Source: Planctomycetia bacterium
GTDB lineage: Bacteria > Planctomycetota > Planctomycetia > Gemmatales > HRBIN36
Length of the DNA stretch: 64,000 nt
Assembly: GCA_016795155.1 (NCBI GenBank)
Contig: JAEUIE010000002.1
Location: 1 to 64,000, forward strand
Reading direction: 5' to 3'
This document shows positions 58,544 through 64,000 of this stretch, piece after piece (the stretch's first letter is position 1; each line of letters begins with the position of its first letter). The notes beneath the pieces were generated by a model that did no database searches, was not told where the DNA came from, and saw only the letters and a list, made by a program, of their open reading frames with translations. Both the position numbers and the translations under genes were made by a program.

Positions 58544-58924
58544 TTAGCAATTCAATTGTCGTATGCGTGTTCCGAAAGGGCAATACCACATGACCAATTT
58601 GACGGAAAATCCAAGCATGCGCAAGCGTTCAGCTACACCGCAAAGTGATCGCTGACTCCTAAACCGGAAAGTGCCGCTCAGGTTGTTGATTTCGGAAACA
58701 ATACCACGAGTGTCAATTGCTAGTTCCCCAGCGTATAACGCTTCTCTGGCGTTGCCTAGTATCTTTGGATGCACATGCAACCCATCGGGAACGACATGTA
58801 TGGTTTCTTTGATATCAACCGCATAGGCATATCGACCTGGAGGAATGCCAATATCAATTGCCTTGCTCGAAACAGAGCGCGGATAAGGCATGCGGTCGAT
58901 TGGCTTTTTGGCTTTTCCAAACAT
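58544..58924 (-). CDS. Hypothetical protein paired with the receiver-like gene
   Basis: 126 aa from the ATG at 58924 (MFGKAKKPIDRMPYPRSVSS). Segments GIPPGRYAYAVDIKETIHVV and PDGLHVHPKILGNAREALYA suggest beta strands; the C-terminus has two cysteines, RSLCGVAERLRMLGFSVK and MWYCPF. I recognise no family. It sits between the rpsA terminator and the receiver-like gene. Confidence 0.6.
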   Translation of the reverse strand: MFGKAKKPIDRMPYPRSVSSKAIDIGIPPGRYAYAVDIKETIHVVPDGLHVHPKILGNAREALYAGELAIDTRGIVSEINNLSGTFRFRSQRSLCGVAERLRMLGFSVKLVMWYCPFGTRIRQLNC

Positions 58925-59010
58925 GAATCGTCTTTTCAGGGAAGCAAGGCAATAATAATCCCTGAAACAAGCAATGCAAGGCTGGTCGATCCCGTGCGTA
59001 TTCACAAACA

Positions 59011-59040
59011 AAAAGCCCCTGATCATTGCGATCAGGGGCG
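59011..59040 (-). terminator. Terminator of rpsA
   Basis: On the minus strand, stem GCCCCTGATC / GATCAGGGGC (10 bp, 5-nt loop) followed by TTTTTG. Confidence 0.9.
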
Positions 59041-59065
59041 TCTTGATTATGACATATTGGGTTTG

Positions 59066-60844
59066 TTATTCTTCCTTAGCACCTGGCAAGGTGAATAGTT
59101 GCCCGCCACCGCTACCCATTCCACCCTTGAGTGGCTCACGGGCTGCTTTCTCTTCACTGGTTTCTACTTCTTCAATGACCTCATCATCGTCCTGACCGGC
59201 ACGTTTGCGGGACAAGCCGATCTTGCGTTCTTCGCGATCAATCTTTAGAACTTTGACATCGATGGTGTCGCCAACCTTGACGACGTTTTCCGGACTGTCG
59301 ACTTTGTCATCAGCCAGTTCGGAAACATGCAGCAGGCCTTCGAGCCCAGGTTCAAGTTCAATGAAGACACCAAAGTTGGTGATCTTGGTAACCTTGCCCT
59401 GAACAACCTGATTCTGCTTGTATCGTTCTGGTATGTCGGTTTCCCAGGGATCGCTCGAAAGTTGCTTCATTCCCAGTGCCACACGCTTGCGTTCCTGATC
59501 GACTGCAAGAACCACGCAGTTGACGGTCTGACCTTTCTGTAGCACTTCGTTGGGGTGAGATACTTTGCGTACCCAACTGATGTCGCTGACATGCAGCAAG
59601 CCATCGATGCCTTCTTCGATTTCGATGAAAGCACCATAGTTGGTGAGGTTGCGGACCACGCCGGAAACCTGGGTGCCGGTCGGATATTTCTCCGCGACTT
59701 TATCCCAGGGATTCGTGTGGCACTGTTTCATGCCAAGCGAAATTTCCTGCTTATCCTTATTGATATTGAGCACTTCGACTTCTATCTTGTCACCGATGTG
59801 TACCATTTCGTTCGGATGATTGATGCGTTTCGTCCAACTCATTTCCGAGATGTGGACGAGGCCTTCGATGCCGGGTTCGAGTTTCACGAAGGCACCATAG
59901 GTCATTACATTGACCACTTCGCCTGTATGTCGGCTGTTGACTGGGTACTTGGCTTCAACACCATCCCATGGTGAGGCCTGCTTCTGTTTCAGTCCGACTG
60001 CGATCCGTTCCTTGTCGCGATCAACATTGATGATGTAGACTTCGAGTTCCTGCTCGATGTGCACCATGTCGCTCGGGTGCTGTACGCGACCCCACGACAT
60101 ATCGGTGATGTGCAACAGGCCATCAATGCCGCCGAGGTCAACAAACGCTCCGAAGTCTGCAATGTTTTTGACAATACCCTTGCGAAGCTGGCCGGGAGCA
60201 ATCTCTTCCAGAAGCTTCTTCTTTTTCTCGGTGCGTTCATCTTCGATGAGCTTGCGACGGCTGACGACGATATTGCGTCGAGCTTCATCGATCTTAAGAA
60301 TCTTACAGCGAACATCCTTACCGATGTAATCGCCGATATCGGAAGGCCGACGGATATCTACCTGGCTGGCAGGCAAAAATACGTTCACGCCGATGTTAAC
60401 CAGCAATCCACCCTTGATCTTTTTGGTGACAGCGCCTTGAACAACATCGCCTTCTTTGTGCTGGCGGATTACTCGTTCCCATTCTTCCTGTCGTTTGGCC
60501 TTACGATAGCTGAGCATCAACAGGCCATTGGCATCATCGATATCTTCGAGTAACACTCGAACTTCATCACCCACCTGGGGAGGGCTGACCTTATTAGTGC
60601 CTTCATCCCACCATTCGTTGAGGGGAATGATGCCTTCGCTCTTATAGCCTACATCTACCACGACATCGTTATCGTGGATTTCACGAATCTTGCCGACGAC
60701 CACTTTGTTGGGGTCAAATTCCTGCTGTTGATCGACATAGATACTGGGGAGTGCTTCTTCAGCAGACATGCCAAAGCCGGCAAATGCCTGCTCGATATCC
60801 TGCTCTTCAATTTCAAAATCACGAATGAGGTTACGGTTAACCAT
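59066..60844 (-). CDS. rpsA: 30S ribosomal protein S1
   Basis: 592 aa from the ATG at 60844, preceded by AGAGAGA; the open frame further upstream is not S1-like. It holds six S1 RNA-binding repeats, visible by their repeating blocks: GVNVFLPASQVD, YGAFVKLEPGIEGLVHISEM, YGAFIEIEEGIDGLLHVSDI and FGVFIELEPGLEGLLHVSEL. S1 helps bring mRNA onto the ribosome. The acidic C-terminal tail (GQDDDEVIEEVETSEEKAA) is followed by a Gly-rich end. Length is normal. It has its own terminator. Confidence 0.95.
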   Translation of the reverse strand: MVNRNLIRDFEIEEQDIEQAFAGFGMSAEEALPSIYVDQQQEFDPNKVVVGKIREIHDNDVVVDVGYKSEGIIPLNEWWDEGTNKVSPPQVGDEVRVLLEDIDDANGLLMLSYRKAKRQEEWERVIRQHKEGDVVQGAVTKKIKGGLLVNIGVNVFLPASQVDIRRPSDIGDYIGKDVRCKILKIDEARRNIVVSRRKLIEDERTEKKKKLLEEIAPGQLRKGIVKNIADFGAFVDLGGIDGLLHITDMSWGRVQHPSDMVHIEQELEVYIINVDRDKERIAVGLKQKQASPWDGVEAKYPVNSRHTGEVVNVMTYGAFVKLEPGIEGLVHISEMSWTKRINHPNEMVHIGDKIEVEVLNINKDKQEISLGMKQCHTNPWDKVAEKYPTGTQVSGVVRNLTNYGAFIEIEEGIDGLLHVSDISWVRKVSHPNEVLQKGQTVNCVVLAVDQERKRVALGMKQLSSDPWETDIPERYKQNQVVQGKVTKITNFGVFIELEPGLEGLLHVSELADDKVDSPENVVKVGDTIDVKVLKIDREERKIGLSRKRAGQDDDEVIEEVETSEEKAAREPLKGGMGSGGGQLFTLPGAKEE

Positions 60845-61120
60845 GAATCTCTCTTGGTTGGATGGCGACAAGCCATCACAGAGTGCCAACGACCCGACGC
60901 AGCCACGCAACTATGCGTGGCAACCCATCATCGGGGGACAGGATAGTATAGGAAGAGAGAAGTCAGTAGCTAGTAGCAGGAATACAGGAGGTGGAATCAA
61001 ATGAGCAGAACCAATTATGGGCATACATGAACTGGAATTTGCCCATTATTCATGGATCCGGATAAGCTACTTTTCAGGGAAAACTTCTGTAGTTCACCCT
61101 TTTACAAACAATAGAGTCGA

Positions 61121-62164
61121 TTATTTACCCAGCAATACCTTCCAGGCACGTTCAGCACTGGCTTTGCCAATTCCGAGTGCCTCTTTCAGTAAGTAGTCCT
61201 TTGCAATCCAACTCTTTTCCTTGTTGATATTCTTGACCGTTTCACTGCCGATGCGAGCAGCGTAACTGCTGGGACTGATGGGAAATGGAAAGTCAGACCC
61301 GTGCAGGAGACGATCACAGATGGCGGTGTTCTCCAACAGTCGAGAGAAGTCGCGAACACGCCCCGCAGTTCCCAGCACGGCAGTGTCACCCCAAAGATTA
61401 GGGTAGCGCTTAAGCAAATGAGTGAATGCAGGAAGCTGATCAGGATAGTCGCTGGGCCAGCCAGTACCTGCATGGCACGCTACCACCGTGGGACCTTGAT
61501 CGAGCATGAGTTCAAGCCGGGCAGGGTTGGCGAGGTCTTTGTCAATGACAGGGGCACTATGTTCGTGGCCGGTGTGTACCATGATGACGAGTTTCAATTC
61601 TGCACATCGCTGGTAGAACTTCGTGTATTTTCTGTCCGCAACATTCACCCCTTGGGTGGGTGGATGAATTTTGAAAAGCCTGGCTCCCTGAGTGTGAATA
61701 CGTTCCAGCTCCTCGAGTGCATCTTTACGTTGTGGGTTTATGCCAGGGCAGGGGATCATCAGGTCCTGATGCTGGGCTGTTATCTTGAATAGGTAGTTAT
61801 TGGGAACATAGAAGCTGGTACGATTCCAGTCTGCTTCGCCATGAGAATCGTAGATAGCATCCTGGCTCAAAACGGCAACTTTGGTAAGTCCTGATTGCTT
61901 GATGTGCTGAATGAGCACGTTGACATAGGCTTCGTCAAGGGTCTTGCCCTGTGTTTTCAGATTGAGTGCAAGAGTGAGAACACGGAATTGAATGCCATTC
62001 TGAATGGACTCACTCAGCCTGCAGCCACTGCCGGAATCTCCCGTGCCGAACAGATGCACATGGATATCGAGCTTGGGTTTGTCATCTTTTGCAAATGTAT
62101 CAGTCTGCACGGTTGCGGTGCTTAAAGCCATCGCAAGCCATTCACGACGATTCATATATGTCAT
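61121..62164 (-). CDS. Amidohydrolase-family metal-dependent hydrolase, exported
   Basis: 347 aa. N-terminus MTYMNRREWLAMALSTAT looks like a short Tat-type signal. TIM-barrel amidohydrolase-2 pattern: DIHVHLFGTG (metal His pair), FKIHPPTQGVNV, VIMVHTGHEHSAP, TVVACHAGTGWP and the late Asp in LLHGSDFPFPISP. Relatives are decarboxylases or lactonases of aromatic or sugar acids; the substrate is not evident. It stands alone between rpsA and the last gene. The ~275-bp gap on its left holds no gene I can support. Confidence 0.8.
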   Translation of the reverse strand: MTYMNRREWLAMALSTATVQTDTFAKDDKPKLDIHVHLFGTGDSGSGCRLSESIQNGIQFRVLTLALNLKTQGKTLDEAYVNVLIQHIKQSGLTKVAVLSQDAIYDSHGEADWNRTSFYVPNNYLFKITAQHQDLMIPCPGINPQRKDALEELERIHTQGARLFKIHPPTQGVNVADRKYTKFYQRCAELKLVIMVHTGHEHSAPVIDKDLANPARLELMLDQGPTVVACHAGTGWPSDYPDQLPAFTHLLKRYPNLWGDTAVLGTAGRVRDFSRLLENTAICDRLLHGSDFPFPISPSSYAARIGSETVKNINKEKSWIAKDYLLKEALGIGKASAERAWKVLLGK

Positions 62165-62313
62165 CTAAACCTCCTGCATGATCTGACCCTCAAGGTTAAT
62201 GGTTTGTTGCAACCCTGAATATTAAAAAGTGTACTCTGTGAACGAAACAGTCATCAGGATGCCACTAATAAGGTGTGAGAGTAAGTATTTGGAAAATGAG
62301 AATAGAGGTTGTC

Positions 62314-64000
62314 ATGCGACTGACTTTACGAGGATTACTGGCTTATCTGGATGACCGCCTGGCACATAGCACAGCTTCACAGATCAGCGAACATGTTCAG
62401 GAAAACGACAAAGTACGCCAATTAACCGATCGCATCAAGCGGGTGGTTCGTCGTCGCAGGTTAAGTACGCCTGATGTTGCTGAGAGGCAGGATTTGCCAC
62501 CACATCATCAGGATGACCCCAACGAAGTAGCAGCGTTCCTCGATGGACAAATGAGTCAGGAGCAGGAAGCAGATTTTGAACAGATTTGCATTGATACCGA
62601 TGTCTATCTGGCGGAAGTGGCTGCCTGTCATCAGATCATGACCTTAGGGATGCAGGCAGTCAAAGTGCCTCCTTTGGCCCGACAGCGCATGTATGGATTA
62701 GTGGAAGGCCCCGAAGCTCAGCCATTACGAATCGTGCCTCGGGAATCACGACCTTCCAAACCACCACTTTGGGAGGTTAAGGAGACATTGCCACCTCGTG
62801 AAGACGAAGAGAACCAGGCCATCCTGGAACCCCTGTACCATGGTCTGGTAGATTCACGCTGGAAGCAGGGGCTTTTCGTAACAGGCGCACTAATGCTGAT
62901 GCTGTTGTTCACTGTGGTTGTCTGGAGCATCCCCTGGAACCGCTTAACCCACGAAAATGCAATTGTGGTACGAGAACCAGAAAATCTGGAAATACCAGCT
63001 CCAGATGTTGAGAATAAGCCAGAAGTCATCAAAGAGAACAAACAGAATCTGCCTGCTGCAATGCCAGTCATCAAAAATGTAAACGTATGGCCTGTTCCAG
63101 TCATCAGCATTGAAGGGCAGCCGAACTGGCAAACCACCGTTGATACCTGGTCGCTTTTGGCAGGCATGGTGGCATCTCGTCCCGGTATCCCCATGAATTG
63201 GATGATGAGTCTTGGACAGGAAAGTCAACCCAACGAGCCAGTAGTTACACTTCCTGCAATAGCGAACGCTCAGCCGCGTATTGCTGTTCCTGAACGCACA
63301 GCACATATTCCACTTGGTGTCAATGGTGCAGAATCGCTAGGCATGTTTCTGCAACAACGATCGGACGGTGGATACAGTCTCGTCAAGCCGCAGGCATCTG
63401 TCATCTCTAATGAAATGCTGATTGCGTTGCCTGGCTACACTGCAAACATTGCGTTAAGTAACGGCTTGAAAATCATATTGATGGGGCAGTTTTCGACAAA
63501 CCTGGCAAGTCATCCGGTTGCTGAATCCAGGATTTTCCTGCACCCCACCATGGATGCAGTAGCAGATATCACACTGATCAGAGGCTGTGTGATTGTGCAA
63601 GGACGCAATCATGATCTGGGTAATTCATTGATCTATCTTCGGTATTCCGGCCTCACGTGGGAAATTACCATTCCATCAGGGGGGGAGCTGGGAATACAGG
63701 CTGGCGGACGAGTGATTGCTGGCGAAGGACCATGGAAGTTGGAGGACTTGCTCGATCTTACCGTAACGAAGGGGAACATTGTTGTTAAGCAAGACCAGCA
63801 GCAGTTTACGTTGAAGCCAAAGCAAAAGCTGCATTGGGATTCAAGAATGCAGGAAGGCAAAAGTGGAGCTGTCAGTGAGTTGGCTGAGTTGCCAGCCTGG
63901 CTGTCGAAATATCAAACCGCACCGCGTGAAGCGGTTGACAGCCTGGTTTCACTACGAAGCCGCGTTCATGCCAGGTTGCAGCAGGATGGCAATGATCACA
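62314..64000 (+). CDS. Single-pass membrane protein of unknown function (3' end outside window)
   Basis: The frame from the ATG at 62314 stays open to the last base (562 codons). The cytoplasmic N-terminal ~180 residues contain DPNEVAAFLDGQMSQEQEAD followed by CIDTDVYLAEVAACHQIM, resembling the start of anti-sigma-factor-like planctomycete proteins. A transmembrane helix (LFVTGALMLMLLFTVVVW) lies near residue 195. The outer part is beta-rich with proline linkers. I recognise no catalytic domain. Anti-sigma or FecR-like function is possible, but no sigma-factor gene is in view to the left. Confidence 0.7.
   Translation, partial: MRLTLRGLLAYLDDRLAHSTASQISEHVQENDKVRQLTDRIKRVVRRRRLSTPDVAERQDLPPHHQDDPNEVAAFLDGQMSQEQEADFEQICIDTDVYLAEVAACHQIMTLGMQAVKVPPLARQRMYGLVEGPEAQPLRIVPRESRPSKPPLWEVKETLPPREDEENQAILEPLYHGLVDSRWKQGLFVTGALMLMLLFTVVVWSIPWNRLTHENAIVVREPENLEIPAPDVENKPEVIKENKQNLPAAMPVIKNVNVWPVPVISIEGQPNWQTTVDTWSLLAGMVASRPGIPMNWMMSLGQESQPNEPVVTLPAIANAQPRIAVPERTAHIPLGVNGAESLGMFLQQRSDGGYSLVKPQASVISNEMLIALPGYTANIALSNGLKIILMGQFSTNLASHPVAESRIFLHPTMDAVADITLIRGCVIVQGRNHDLGNSLIYLRYSGLTWEITIPSGGELGIQAGGRVIAGEGPWKLEDLLDLTVTKGNIVVKQDQQQFTLKPKQKLHWDSRMQEGKSGAVSELAELPAWLSKYQTAPREAVDSLVSLRSRVHARLQQDGNDH

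Overview
The window comes from a planctomycete (phylum Planctomycetota, perhaps a Gemmatales-type genome; the order is an inference). The evidence is the gene families: paired PSCyt1/DUF1549/DUF1553 and DUF1501 proteins, formylglycine sulfatases, a PVC-type heme-binding/HEAT protein, and a Planctomycetes-Verrucomicrobia type bacterial microcompartment (BMC) operon for fucose/rhamnose. These sit beside ordinary core genes: sdhCAB, gyrA, rpsA, trmJ-like, glnB, cstA and tRNA-Val.

Layout. 1-1.1 kb: 3' end of an unrecognised gene whose reading frame runs into a cluster of short palindromes. 1.1-4.6 kb: sdhCAB on the minus strand. 4.9-8.0 kb: two secreted proteins, one with a long glycine-rich tract. 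8.0-11.9 kb: trmJ-like methyltransferase, then a PII protein, a degenerate receiver-like protein and a CstA transporter with a large soluble insertion. 12.2-13.0 kb: an HNH protein and tRNA-Val(GAC). 12.97-30.1 kb: a genomic island of about 17.1 kb, bounded by the tRNA 3' half and a perfect 44-bp copy of it. It carries two PSD1/DUF1501 gene pairs in opposite orientation, a fibronectin-III protein, sulfatases and much decayed DNA (fragments of formate-tetrahydrofolate ligase, an S9 peptidase, an IS3 transposase, a carbohydrate esterase domain and sulfatases). A broken tyrosine-integrase gene lies just outside the right repeat. 30.8-32.8 kb: a small protein and two membrane-anchored paralogues.

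32.8-41.5 kb: an 11-gene minus-strand BMC operon. In order of transcription it encodes a DeoR regulator, PduL phosphotransacylase, two BMC-H hexamers, acetate kinase, a BMC-P pentamer, CoA-acylating aldehyde dehydrogenase, two more BMC-P pentamers, a class II sugar-phosphate aldolase and an aldolase-like protein. Together these would split fuculose/rhamnulose-1-phosphate to DHAP and lactaldehyde, and turn lactaldehyde into lactate plus ATP inside a shell. Nearly every intergenic gap holds a foldback repeat, and the repeat family tracks the class of gene that follows it. A KdgF-like cupin is transcribed divergently.

42-64 kb: membrane and secreted proteins, a VIT/VWA protein, an acyltransferase, two HAD phosphatases, a large PVC heme-binding protein, gyrA, a CocE-type hydrolase, small enzymes, a receiver-like protein, rpsA, an amidohydrolase and a single-pass membrane protein that runs off the right edge. 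The strongest leads are the tRNA-bounded island with its off-side integrase remnant, the ordered foldback elements in the BMC operon, the PII protein lacking Tyr51 next to an enlarged CstA, and a non-standard residue at the GyrA quinolone position.
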